NCBI GenBank assembly: GCA_964036665.1
Contig: OZ038530.1
Span: 22,652,001-22,716,000, forward strand
Direction: 5' to 3'
Source: Gordius sp. MW1
Taxonomy: Eukaryota > Nematomorpha > Gordioida > Gordea > Gordiidae
Length of the DNA stretch: 64,000 nt
Shown here: one piece after another, positions 22,294 through 33,261 of the stretch
Numbering within the stretch: position 1 is the stretch's first letter
Layout: each line of letters opens with the position of its first letter
Translations under genes and position numbers: made by a program
Notes under the pieces: generated by a model
Told to the model about the DNA's origin: nothing
Database searches by the model: none
What the model saw: only the letters and a program-made list of their open reading frames with translations

Positions 22294-25200
22294 TTAAGCA
22301 TTGTACAATTTAATTTGTTCCTCATGCCTAGTTTCAATCTTATTTGTTTCAGCATTTTTAATCTTATAAATCCCTGAGCCTACCTGCTCCACTATCTCCC
22401 CTAGTACCCATCTAGGTTCCTTCAAGTAGTTCCTATACCAAACCTTCTGATTTAGCTTTAATCTAGGACTATCTGACCTAGGTAGTACTGGTTCGAGATA
22501 TTGTAACAAGTCAGGTGGGTACCTCAACTTTCTGCTTAAGAATTCATAGCTAACTGAAGGACGATTAGGAAACCTTGGAGCCATATTATGATATAACCTT
22601 AACGTCCATGTACCTCCCTTCGTCTCTTTAGCTACTCTTAACCATTTTTTGACTATTCCTACATACCTCTCCACCTGCCCATTTGAGCTAGGGTGATAAG
22701 GAGGCGTTAGTAAATGGCTAATCTTAAATTCTAAACAAAAATTTTTAAATTCTACGCTTACGAAAGCCTTCCCATTATCTGTAACAATGTAGGTAGGTAA
22801 TCCGTACGCGCCAAATAATTCTTTTAAAATATTTATTGTTACTTTACCTGACACGCTAAAAACGTTCTTAAATTCCGTCCAACCGGAATATGCATCAACA
22901 ATTAATATAAAACGTTTCTTGTCAAATTCGAAAAAATCAACATGTATCCTCTCCCAGGGAGATTTGGGACGTGGCCATCTAGCCTTTCTATTCCTCCGCG
23001 GCATTGGTGCGTCAAGCTTACATAGCCCGCACTGCCGGACAAAGTTTTCAATGTCTTTGTTAATTTTAGGCCACCAGACATATTGTCTAGCTAGTCCCTT
23101 CATCTTAACCATCCCTGCATGACCTTGATGTAAAACACCTAACACCTCTTGGCGAATTTTACTGGGAACCACTAACCTTTCCTGTCTCTTAAGCACGTCA
23201 TCTTCTAAATACATTTCGTTTAAAACATGTTTAAAGGGTGATGGTATGTTAGTGTCCTCGTCCAAGCCAAGTAAAATGTTCGTAACCTTAATTATATCAG
23301 GGTCTGCATTACTCTCGGTTATAATGTCTTTTAAATCCAAAATTTTAATTATGTTTATGACCTCTCCTCCAACAATCTCACAAGATAAAGAATCACTATT
23401 AGCTTCGATGTCATCTGCGCCCAAACGCGATAATACATCAGCTAAATCATTGTCTTCACCTTTGCAATATTTAAGAGTTAAGGTAAAATTTCCTAACATA
23501 ACTAGCCAACGCTGTAATCTACCAGACATTAGTAGTTGGTCGTTAGTCTTTTTAAACAAAGCAACTAGAGGTTTATGATCCGTGACTACAGTAAACGATT
23601 TACCAATCAAATATTCTCGACATCGCTGTAATCCGTACATCATTGCTAGAGCCTCCCGTTCAATAACAGAATATCGGACCTCCGTTTTATTTAGCTTACG
23701 CGAAAAATACAAAATAGGGTGTTCAACATTATCCTCGACTTGACATAACGCGCCGCCGATGCCTACATTTGACGCATCGACTCTTAAAATCTGTTGCTTG
23801 TCTGGGTTGTAACACCTTAAAACGGGTTTAGTTAGTAAAATATTTTTTAAATAATTAAAATTATCGGTATGCGTCTCGTCCCATTTAAATAAAACAGACT
23901 TTTTGGTCAATTCATATAATGGTCCAGCGAATTCCATATAATTAGTTATAAAGCGACTATAATAATTCATTACACCCAAAAATGACGAAAGTTCCTTTTT
24001 ATTAGTTGGTATTTTAATATCCCTAATTGCCGTAACTTTGTCATACCTAGGTTGAATATTACCATCACTTAAAATATGACCTAAATATAAGATCTGTTCT
24101 GTTCCAAAAACGCATTTCTTAGCCGAAACCTTTAATCCTTTTACTTTGATTAATTCAAGAACTTTGATTAGGCGCATATCATGTTCTTCTCTAGTTATAC
24201 CCGTGACTAAAATGTCGTCTAAATAAAATATAACGCCGTCTAAATTACTAAAAATGGAAGCCATTGTCTGTTGAAAAATAGCAGCAGACACGCTTAAGCC
24301 GAAAGGTAATCTCTTGAATCTAAATAGTCCGGCATCAGTATTAATTGCTAAAAGCCGCGACGACCTTTCGTCTACCTTAAGCTGCAAATACGCATTAGCC
24401 AAATCAATTTTTGAAAAAAATTTAGCTCCCTGTAATTTAACGAAAATCATTTCTAACCTCGGCAGCGGGTATTTTACTTCAATAACAACTCTATTAACTG
24501 TAACCCTATAGTCAGCACAGACGCGTACCGTACCGTCAGGTTTCCTGACCGGTACTAGAGGTGTTGCCCATTCTGAATAATCTATGGGTTCAATCACCTC
24601 GTCTTTAAGCCAACTTTTAATTACAGAATCTACCTTATCTTTTATAATTAAAGGTAAACGTCTTGCAGGACAAAATTTAGGTATGGCGTTTGAATTTACT
24701 CTAATTGAGACAATTCTATCCTTCACACAGCCCAAATTATTCTCAAAAATGTCCGAAAATCTAGCCAAAATTAATGTAATTTCTGCTGGCCATGTTGTGA
24801 TAAGTTCTGCCTTTGCCCTCGGAACTGATTCATGGACAACTGATTTCAATGAAATCCTGCCCTCTGAATTAGTTATAAAATGGGGTGCTTCACGGCTACA
24901 AGACTCAGCGTCCCCGCTCTCTAAAACACCACTGGGCAATCGCGATGCCACTATGGACTCAGCTTTAAAACTACAAATTTTATTTAAATTATCTGACTCA
25001 CAAATTCCCCACCAGTTTAATTTAGGGCCTATTACCTTTATCCATGGCCATCCCATTATGTTGTCCACATCCTCCTTGAGTATATATAACTCTAGATTAA
25101 CCTTATAATTATTATTCACTGTTACTATTACATTAACTTTACCTAATACATTAATATAAGTATTGTTAACTTGTTTAGCTAAAAGACCTGCTGCCTTAAA

Positions 25201-25418
25201 TTTTCTTAGCGGCCAAATTTTTTAAAATTACGCTGACTTATAATGGAAATGGAAGCGCCCGTATCTATCAACATTTTAATATAAATATCATCAATATTAA
25301 TTACCGCTGATGGTGTAATTGATGCTGATCGAACCCTCGCGGCGCCATTTCTCAATTTCAGTGTGCGAAAAGACCAGTCAGTCATGCGCGGCTTGCCTAT
25401 CAGCAACCGCGCCTCCAT
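22294..25418 (-). CDS. pol: element A pol: protease, RT, RNase H, integrase (frameshifted)
   Basis: Protease (25206-25418) carries LIDTGAS. A one-base shift near 25210 separates it from the long frame 22294-25119. RT has YLDDILV, RNase H has DASNVGIGGALC and TDHKPL. Integrase has an HHCC finger (HQGHAGMVKMKG to CGLCK) and the D,D,E core HVDFFEF / VTDNGKAF / HPSSNGQVER. The C-terminus resembles a chromo-less gypsy tail. Domain order PR-RT-RH-IN places it in Ty3/gypsy. The shift at a run of A/T could be mutation or assembly error; otherwise the frame is open, so the copy is young. Confidence 0.93.
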
Positions 25419-25872
25419 GACCGACCTGTCTCACACCTCTATCAGTACCGTTATTATCGTATTGATTATGAAAATTACAACAATTAGGTTTAAACGGACG
25501 TTGATAATTGTCCTCATTAACTCGGTAACTGTTTGGAAAACCGTCATTTTTAGTATAAAAGTTCGGAGTTTTAAAATAATTATTATCTCGGTTTCGGAAA
25601 CCACCAGGGTAATTGAAATCGGGATTATGAATATCTCTCCTATCGTTATAATTAGGTTTATTTCTTAGGCAGTCAACACTTTTATGACCTCTTCTATGGC
25701 ATCGATAACACCTCAATGTTTTTAAAACAAATACCTTCTCAACTCTCCTAACCTTATAGAGAATATAAATTAATATAAACGACAAACTAATTAACGCGAG
25801 CAATATTTTATCCGCGCATAAGTAATTGAAAAAATTAATAACAATTGAAGGTTGCGAAGAACGAAAAAACAT
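25378..25872 (-). CDS. element A ORF1: transmembrane CCHC protein in Gag position
   Basis: 164 aa. Residues about 22-41 form a hydrophobic segment (LLALISLSFILIYILY) followed by a basic patch (KVRRVEKV). One zinc knuckle, CYRCHRRGHKSVDC (CX2CX4HX4C), sits near residues 54-67, followed by an Asn/Arg/Tyr-rich tail. No capsid-like region precedes the knuckle, although typical Ty3 Gag is 300-500 aa. The stop is GAC UGA CUG GUC; element B has the equivalent GAU UGA CUA GUA with pol in the same frame. Probably the Gag/nucleocapsid equivalent; the membrane anchor is unusual. Confidence 0.82.
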   Translation of the reverse strand: MFFRSSQPSIVINFFNYLCADKILLALISLSFILIYILYKVRRVEKVFVLKTLRCYRCHRRGHKSVDCLRNKPNYNDRRDIHNPDFNYPGGFRNRDNNYFKTPNFYTKNDGFPNSYRVNEDNYQRPFKPNCCNFHNQYDNNGTDRGVRQVGHGGAVADRQAAHD

Positions 25873-26280
25873 TTGCTAGTAATATATATATATGTTAATA
25901 ATAAAACGTACAAACTTTATTAAAACTCCATCAAATATATATATATATCATAATAACCTATCACACCAAAAAAAAAAACTTTAAACTAAATCAAGCAATA
26001 TATAATTGGATTAAATGGTTGCACTTAAAATTCTAATCAAAAAAATTCTAAACGAAACAAATTGCAGGCAAAGATAAAAGAATAGAAATATAATTACAAT
26101 TAAACAAAATAGATGCATTATGTGAATTCTATTTACCTTTTTATTCTTTTTGATTTTGTTTTGTAGATTTAATTTTGCCTATTGTATACGAATGTCTCGC
26201 CGCCGATACTTGATAATCTTGTTTCGAACTTCTCGGAAAACTGATACGATGTGTTCTATATCTTGAGGGTCCGGGTCGGA

Positions 26281-26294
26281 CACTTCTGACGCCA
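26281..26294 (-). other. primer binding site of element A (tRNA-Leu)
   Basis: TGGCGTCAGAAGTG on the minus strand, one base after the 5' LTR. It matches the complement of the 3' end of the tRNA-Leu at 28612-28716 plus CCA, with one mismatch in 14. Confidence 0.82.
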
Positions 26295-26295
26295 C

Positions 26296-26730
26296 TAAGA
26301 TGGCCTCCAAATTTCTGTGTATAAACGAGCTAAGTATTTATTTAGTATTATATCCTTTCAGAACAAAAAACGCAATGAAATATAATGAATGTGCTTTTCT
26401 CCTTTTTATAATGGTGCGATGATAACAATGAATTCGCCTTTTTCTAAAGCTCAAAATAAGTGATTGCAAACTACGCGAAAATGAATGAATTATTTTATAA
26501 TAATTTTATAATAACGATGAATGTGCAATTACACTAACTAACGCGAAGGCCATTAAAAGGCTCAACGAAAAGGCAGTTAAAACCAGTAAGCGCTTGAGAT
26601 GGGTAATAAAATCATAAAATCTTATCCTGGTGACAAAAGCCAATCGGAAAAGTAGTTAAAACCAGTAAGTGAGGGGGGGGGGGGTATAGGGGAAAAGAAA
26701 CCGACTACGAAAACGGTGTGAAACACCACA
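26296..26730 (-). repeat. 5' LTR of element A
   Basis: Twin of 20767-21202; same ends TGTGGTG...CATCTTA. Confidence 0.93.
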
Positions 26731-27235
26731 GATTGATTCACCATTAAATGGAATAAGGTGTAATTGTCTCTAGTCCATATCAACCTCTTGCCTGAATTTT
26801 GATTTAGAAATGATTTGGCATCTACTATACCATAAGCGTGGTGAATATTATGATAAAAATGATGAGTATTATTTTGTTTAAAAAAGCATTGTATATACAC
26901 GAACTTGTCCATAATCTTTATTGCTTGGGTAAAGTATAATGTTCCACGCTATAAACTAAATCACCGTCTGGATTGATTGAATCATAATTGCGGAGAAAAG
27001 CTCTGTAAGTGCAATAGTCTAGGGTATAGTTATTATAAAACTTTTGCATCAAACAATCTTTGATCATTTAAGTGTTGTCCCTTAATTCAGTAAAAGCAGG
27101 TATGTGTCCGCAATCTAATTTAGGCACAAGGAGTTGTCGTGAAAAATGTCTAATAGGTGGGTCTTTGAAATTCAATTTGCTTAGTGTAAAATGCTCAAGA
27201 TGTAAATCAAATGATCAGAATAATCTTTGTTAATT
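26731..27235 (-). pseudogene. DUF229 sulfatase-like gene, 5' part (disrupted)
   Basis: The minus strand reads HFSRQLLVPKLDCGHIPAF, then CTYRAFLRNYDSINPDGDLV, then FVYIQCFFKQNNTHHFY and YTLFHLMVNQS, ending at the LTR. The next codons (SKSTNPPP) resume on the far side of element A at 20766, so both parts were one exon. An in-frame TAA near 27068 and a frameshift near 26925 show the gene was, or has since become, non-functional. No signal peptide or first exon was found upstream. Confidence 0.85.
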
Positions 27236-28611
27236 ATGTATTCACTTGAGTTGATGTTGCGTAAAGCAGTAAAAAATGAAGATTGAATTAGTTCATATGT
27301 GTTTGTTTATTTTTAATAATGATATTCCATTTGAACCAAGCGAATAAGACTAATATTATTATGATTATCATATAGGCTTTGGTTAAAGATATAATATTAT
27401 AAGGGGAAAATATTAATATTCCTCATCTTTAATATACTAAAATTTCTGTTACTATGGTTTTTGTAAGTTAATTTATATGTTGTTAATTATACATCGATAA
27501 TTGCAGTATTTTAATGACTTCTTATTTGCTGATGAGACTATCATGTATGGCTTCAATTTTGATAGGAAAAATGGATACATTGACCTTTTAATATTTTTAG
27601 CACAATTTAAATTAATCGGTCTTATTTGCGCAACATACATAGTTGATAAAATGGTTGAAAATCAATTTGCACATTTAGTGTATACAAATTAAGTCTACTT
27701 TCTTTTTATTATTAAACTAATTTATATAAAAACCTTAACCAAAACCAATGATTGCCTTATTAAGAGATATCCAAATGTCTGTTGAAATTTAAGCCCTGCA
27801 AGGCAGACCTGAATCCGACCAGACCCAAGGCCCCACCCGATAATGAAATAATATGGTCTCTGATTAGGGTCAAACCTGTAAGCCCAGCCGCACCCTAAGC
27901 CCAAACTGAAGCAAACTCTAGCTAACTTATCACTACGAAATGTGCATTAGAGAATGAAAGCGGGACAAGTATGAATTTAATTTATGATTCCTCATGGAGG
28001 GTACCCTTAAGATTTCAGGGTGACTTAAATTAAGATGGGGAATAACAATAATGTATCCTATAAAGTAGGGGAAGCTAAATGAGTAAAATGAATGTACGAC
28101 TAGTCAGCTTTGTAGCTGTACAAATATCCAAGAGGAAACCACAAAGCGGTAGGTGGACGTATTTACACAGGCCTTGTAAAACGGTGTATGTAATGTATGT
28201 ATAAGACATTCTCGGTAAAAATTTAATTTAAATGGGAAAAAATTGAATTGTATAAAATTAGCTAATTTAAATTATTCATTACCATTGTGTCTGTAGCGTA
28301 AACAAATAAAAGCTGTTTTGCAGTACTTTTAGCAAAGAGTATACATATTTGCGAAAATAGCATGTCTTACCATATCCTTAAAATTTATAACATAATCTAT
28401 TTTGAATTAGTAATAAATTGCAGAGCAATTAATATATGTTTAATAATGAATTCTGATAATATAAATTAGCATGTTTCCTTGGATCAATAAAGATCATTCC
28501 GGTTCAAAATTCTCTATGATGAAACCTCATTATGAAAATACGTTCCTATAAAAAACGTTCAATTATTGAAGAAAAAAATTAAAATGCATTTTATAAATTA
28601 AAAAAAAAATT
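27236..28611. other. intergenic, no gene recognised
   Basis: AT-rich DNA. A short GC-richer block at about 27785-27905 (agaccc, ggcccc, aagccc words) looks like an old transposon remnant. The ORF at 27501-27692 matches nothing I recognise. Confidence 0.5.
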
Positions 28612-28716
28612 TGTCAGAAGTGGGATTTGAACCCACGCCCTCATTCGAGGACCAGAAGCCTCATTTAAGGTATAAACCTTGAGTCTGGCGCCTTAGACCG
28701 CTCGGCCATCCTGACA
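28612..28716 (-). tRNA. trnL-CAA: tRNA-Leu (anticodon CAA) with a 20-nt intron
   Basis: The minus strand starts TGTCAGGATGGCCGAGCGG and ends GTTCAAATCCCACTTCTGACA-type, pairing as a 7-bp acceptor stem. The anticodon stem CCAGA/TCTGG encloses CTCAAG; the intron runs GTTTATACC...GAGGC after position 37, as in animal tRNA-Leu(CAA). The variable arm is long, as in class II tRNAs. A and B boxes are intact, so it is probably functional. Its 3' end is complementary to the primer sites of LTR elements A and B. Confidence 0.95.
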
Positions 28717-29094
28717 TACTTTTTACATGTTATATGAGCATATATAAATTCATATAGGTTTACAAGCGAAAAACTTTTATTATCGAGCATATCAATTTTT
28801 TTCTATGATTTGCAATTATTTTACAAATTGTTCAGACTTAAATTACAGGTTAAGATTTAATTTGTTTAAGATCATTATACAATTTAAGCAATAACTTAAA
28901 TTATAATTATAAAAACTAAAAAATATAGTAAATTTCTAACCATTTTAAATAGAGCTTTACACATTAAAAATTGATTAAAACATTAATTTTTAAATTCTAA
29001 ATTTCATTATTATGAGTGAAATTAATGGTTAAGACATACCACTTAATACATTTATTTTGCTTAAATATATTAAATATAACAAATATACATTTGT

Positions 29095-32000
29095 CTACAT
29101 TTGGTTTAAAGGTGTTAAACCTAAAAACTTTAATGAAAAATTTAACAAGGCACGGGCACAAGAGAATAATTGCAAGCGAGCCTCAACCACCTTATCAGGA
29201 GCCCCAATAATTTTGAGGTGTCTATAACAATTGTTGATCTGATGACAATAATAAAACAATTGATCAAGAAATATGGAAGGTTCTAAAAGTGAGAAAGATT
29301 TTTGGGCATTTTGTTGAAAGGTCATCATGCTGAAAATAAGTTCATCTACGTATGCTTGACTTCTTTGGTCACAACTCAAATTTGTTAAATTAGGAATTCG
29401 TAGTGATGCTGATTTAGAATTATTGGTAACCATGTTTTCAAGACTATTTAATAGATTAAATAAATACATCAGCCATAGAAAAATTAAATATTCAATAAAA
29501 TCTGGTATATGCAATGTCTACATAGAATGATTTAATCATCCACACAAAAATTTAATGATGTCTAATTCACAGAGATGGCAAATGTTGTACGTTTTAATCT
29601 TTCATCACAGTCAACTATTAGGCCTTAAAATTGACAAAACAGACTCCTATAGTTAAAAAAGGTGTTCTTACATAAAAATTCAAGTGGCAATATTATCGAT
29701 TTCGGTATTTAATTTGAATCAACAATAATGTTTATAACTTTATTTTCACAAAAATTAAAATGTATAGTCTTTAATATTATTTTTTTTAAGTGAACATACC
29801 TGCATAGTCTAGCATGAGTGTATTGGAGGAAATTACCACTGTTCCCAATGAATTCCAAGGCTTTGCCCCAGTCAAAATGGTAATTTGTGAGTCTTTTCTG
29901 CTTCAACACATTTATTATGACACTAGATATACTTAAGACCTGAGCTATCTCCTCATGATTGACATCCTTTCTCGTAGCTAGGTTTATGAAATTTCCAAAT
30001 TAAAGTTGAACATTTAGGGTCCACAATGCATTAAACATTATTTAAAAATGTTGTTAGTTTAAAATGTTAACATTTATAATGTGATGTTGAGCCATCTTTA
30101 TATAATATTTTTTTTTAATTTGCACAAATATAAAAATTTTATATGTCTTAACTACACAATTTTGATTTGGAAATGAAATTTTTGTGTTTATGTCATTCGA
30201 TAACCTTAATCATTAAAACTGTTATGTTAGGCCATAAGTAAAAAATAAAATTCTAGTTTCTTCTAAAATCAAAGGTAAAAACAAAAAGAGAAGATTTGAC
30301 AATGACATTTAACTCAAAAAAATCAGTCTTTCAATGAACAAACAAAGAAAATTTTAATATAAAAAAAGCATTTTAATTGAAATTGAAGCAATTAGAAACA
30401 ATCAATTTAAAAGAAAAATAAGTGCTAAACTCACTGGGTGATTGAGCAAGTTTTGTTAGCATAAGGGTTTTACACTTGTCAAGAATGTCCTTAACAAACA
30501 CAACATTCCCTTTCCGCGTTTGCATTCCACTAATCCTTCCAAATGGCACATGAATTAACCTTGCAAACAAAATTAAAGTCTAATCAAAAGATTTGGTTAT
30601 ATTCCTCTAAACCTTAGGTGAGATAAAACAAAAATAAGAATGGTTTATTGAATATTCTCAGGCTTAAATAAGGTTTTAAATAGGGCATTTTTTAATAAAA
30701 TGAAATTATAAAGGTATACTTGCAGCCTTTGGATTGTGGAAAGTAATCCAGCATATTAAAAACAGCTTCAAAATGAGATCGTTGTCCATTCTCTACCTAT
30801 TAAAAGCATGTACATTGACATTATTATGTCAGCATTTGCATTATTGGCTTAAAAAAGGCTGATTATAAACTTTTGAAATTGTAGAATAGGCTCTTAATTG
30901 TATTAGATTTAAACAATAAATATTGATTTGTTTATTATAATTTGCATGTAACATGTTAATATTTAGTTAAATAATATACTATTTCAAGAAATTCAAATTT
31001 TCAAGTTATTCAAGACTTTTAAATATTTCACAGATAATAATTTTACAAACAAAAATATAATAAAGTGAGGTTTGGGAAAAGCAAAGTTGCGTAAGCAAAT
31101 TAACAAAAACTTTCCAAATTAATTTTGAAAACTTAACATTTAAAAATTATATATTAAAAAAAGTATTTCGTAGTATAAACTATTACCACATACAACATTT
31201 TGTCAGGTTGATATAATGAGATCCTTTTAAGGGCAGCACATACATCTCTACACAAAAAATTGAAATAATCAAATAAATAGGCTATTGTTTTGTATATTTT
31301 GTTTTAAACCTTATTACATAAAGTGAAGTTCCATCATTTTTTTGCGCTACTATTTTGCCACCATCTTTCAATTTAAATATTTTTGCTCCATCTCTATAAA
31401 TATTTTTGTAATGCCAATGTCAAAATTTAATCATTTGCATTTATTTTGAAAACAAATTTATATTTATTAAAAATTTTTAACCAAATCTATGTTTAATAAC
31501 CTGTAGCAAATGAAATTTTATTAAAAACTACAGTGTCTCATTTTTTAGTATTAATTTTAAGAGATTTGATAGTTGGCAATTTGTTAAAAATAAGATATAT
31601 ATTGAAAATTTTCTTTATTTTACCTTGTTTCAATAGTATTCTGCTTTTGTAAGTAATCAATAATAAGTGGTACACCTTTAAAAAACATTGATTCATTTTC
31701 ATTGGCATCAAAACTGACACCCAAACTCTATAAATATGATATTTTATTTCTCATGTTATAATAAAGCACTTGGTACAAATTTTGATACTCTTCTAAGCTC
31801 TTATTTTTTAAAAGTTGAATTTGATTTAAGAGTTCAACATTTCCTATAAAAACTTTTGTAAAATAATAGATTAGCATTACCTTCTTCCATTTGTAAAAAA
31901 AATTGTTTAGCCTGACTTCTTATTGATTCATCATTATCTGCTAATTTATTTATTTGCATATAAGCCTTTAAATATGGTAATTTTTTTAGAAGATTATTAT

Positions 32001-32703
32001 ACCTCAAACATATCCTTCAATGTTATATTGTCTAGATCCTTAAAATATAATTTTAAGGCAACAAGAAGGAGGCCTGATTTATATGCTTTAAAGATGATGA
32101 ATAGATGTACCTATTTGAGTGCCCCAATCGCCATAATAATTAATTTTGGTTGTATCATGGCCAAAAAGTTCATAGGATTTAGCAATATAGTTACCAATTA
32201 GTGTAGATCTTAAATGACCTGCATGAAATGGTTTAGCAATATTTGGTGAACTAAACATTAGGTGCATTACAAAAAGTCATGTTTAGTAGTCCTACCTATA
32301 TTCAATTAAAACTTTACTCGTGAAACCATGTTTTTGTATAATGTTTCCTTCATTTGTTACAATATCATCAAGTATGGTCTAAAAAATATTAATTTGATTA
32401 AATTTTCTTACTAATTTTAACTCCTCATCAAACATCAACCCAACCTTGTTTTTTGTCTTAAAACCACAATTAAAGATTATTAATAATCAATACTTCATTA
32501 TTTGATTTGGAAATTTGAGTATCGACCGATTTTACTACGACGTCTAACCTATGTTATTTTAATGAGTGATCTTAATAAAATTACTTATCCCCATCTAATT
32601 TACTAATTTCGATATATTCTAATAAGTTCTTAGAATGCTGGAAAAATTTATTTTCGTAACTTGATGTTAGAATATTTAGAATTTTGGTGGGAAACTTTTT
32701 CAT
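29095..32703 (-). CDS. RARS2: mitochondrial arginyl-tRNA synthetase, complete, 15 exons
   Basis: Charges mitochondrial tRNA-Arg with arginine. Exons (minus): 32585-32703, 32494-32548, 32412-32456, 32296-32378, 32111-32250, 32003-32073, 31881-31965, 31770-31843, 31624-31727, 31310-31393, 31187-31247, 30720-30796, 30435-30559, 29800-29977, 29095-29443. They sum to 1,650 nt (549 aa) with all phases matching; human RARS2 is 578 aa. The HIGH-type motif is [16 protein letters not shown] (about residue 110). The KMSK-region equivalent is GMQTRKGNV (about 344). The C-terminal DALR anticodon domain carries LQYTHARL and ends LGLTPLNQM. The N-terminus [10 protein letters not shown] is basic and plausible as a mitochondrial presequence. 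Introns are mostly 35-500 bp and hold no MITE of family T1. Start chosen as the only in-frame Met before a good donor. Confidence 0.95.
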
Positions 32704-33042
32704 TTTAAAATTTCATATGTTTTTAAAAATTGCAACAAATTAGGGACAAATGCAACTTTATGTATTTTTGACATAGACCAATAAAACCATAGATTAATAA
32801 AACTATAGACTGCCGAACAGCTGTTCTGTGCATTGAAATTTATTTAGCAACTCAGGCCGCCATCACTTTAACCCACCAATATGCGCACTTGTGAAATAAA
32901 AAACTGCATAAGTGTTTATAAAATAAAGTAATCAAGTTATTTTATGGTTATTTTAATAAATCATCTTTATATGCTTTGTCTTTAATAAATACTTTGTTTT
33001 ACATAATTTAAATGAACTTCAAGTTTAGTGATTATATTATTT
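32704..33042. promoter_or_regulatory. RARS2 upstream region
   Basis: The stretch between the RARS2 start codon and the plus-strand AHCY relic. It contains a fragment (about 32768-32825) of the transposon whose end carries actatagactgccgaacagctg. No TATA box or other site can be called with confidence. Confidence 0.3.
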
Positions 33043-33260
33043 TCTACACAAGATCATTTAGCTGATGCAATATTCAAAGCTAGTATCCCTGTATATGCCT
33101 GGAAAGGAGAAACAGACAAGATGTTTTGAACAGGTATATATAGTTTTAATTTTTTATGTTTATATATTGTAGACCTTTTTAAAGTTAATTAACCTTTAAA
33201 TTTGATTTTTAATGGTAATGATCTAACAGAGTTGGTCCATGACATATATATTTGGCAGTA
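33043..33260 (+). pseudogene. Ahcy: S-adenosylhomocysteinase relic (two exons)
   Basis: S-adenosylhomocysteinase splits S-adenosylhomocysteine into adenosine and homocysteine. Exon piece 33043-33133 reads [20 protein letters not shown] then KGETD, a near-signature of the family, followed by a frameshift/deletion and CFEQ|GT. After a short intron, 33190-33259 reads PLNLIFNGNDLTELVHDIY (family: PLNMILDDGGDLTNLVH-). Retention of the intron shows it is not a processed copy. A LINE begins at 33262, directly after it. No upstream or downstream exons are visible, so this is a fragment. Confidence 0.72.
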
Positions 33261-33261
33261 C

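Larger units (their letters stand above)
20767..26730 (-). mobile_element. LTR retrotransposon A (Ty3/gypsy-like), nearly intact
   Basis: Two near-identical LTRs (20767-21202 and 26296-26730) flank, in minus-strand order, a primer binding site, ORF1 (TM plus CCHC), protease, RT-RNaseH-integrase, ORF3 and a polypurine tract. The 5-bp TSD gattg is at 20762-20766 and 26731-26735. The element sits in a coding exon of the DUF229 gene. LTR identity is very high by eye; differences are a G-run length and one or two bases, so insertion looks recent. Pol carries a frameshift in the protease-RT junction and another between ORF1 and protease. Confidence 0.93.

Noticed and set aside
23246..25108. Plus-strand ORFs (up to 174 codons) opposite element A pol
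   Set aside because: Antisense shadows of the conserved RT/integrase frame on the minus strand.
27501..27692. Plus-strand ORF of 63 codons in the 27-28.6 kb gap
   Set aside because: AT-rich with no similarity that I recognise; chance ORFs of this length are expected here.
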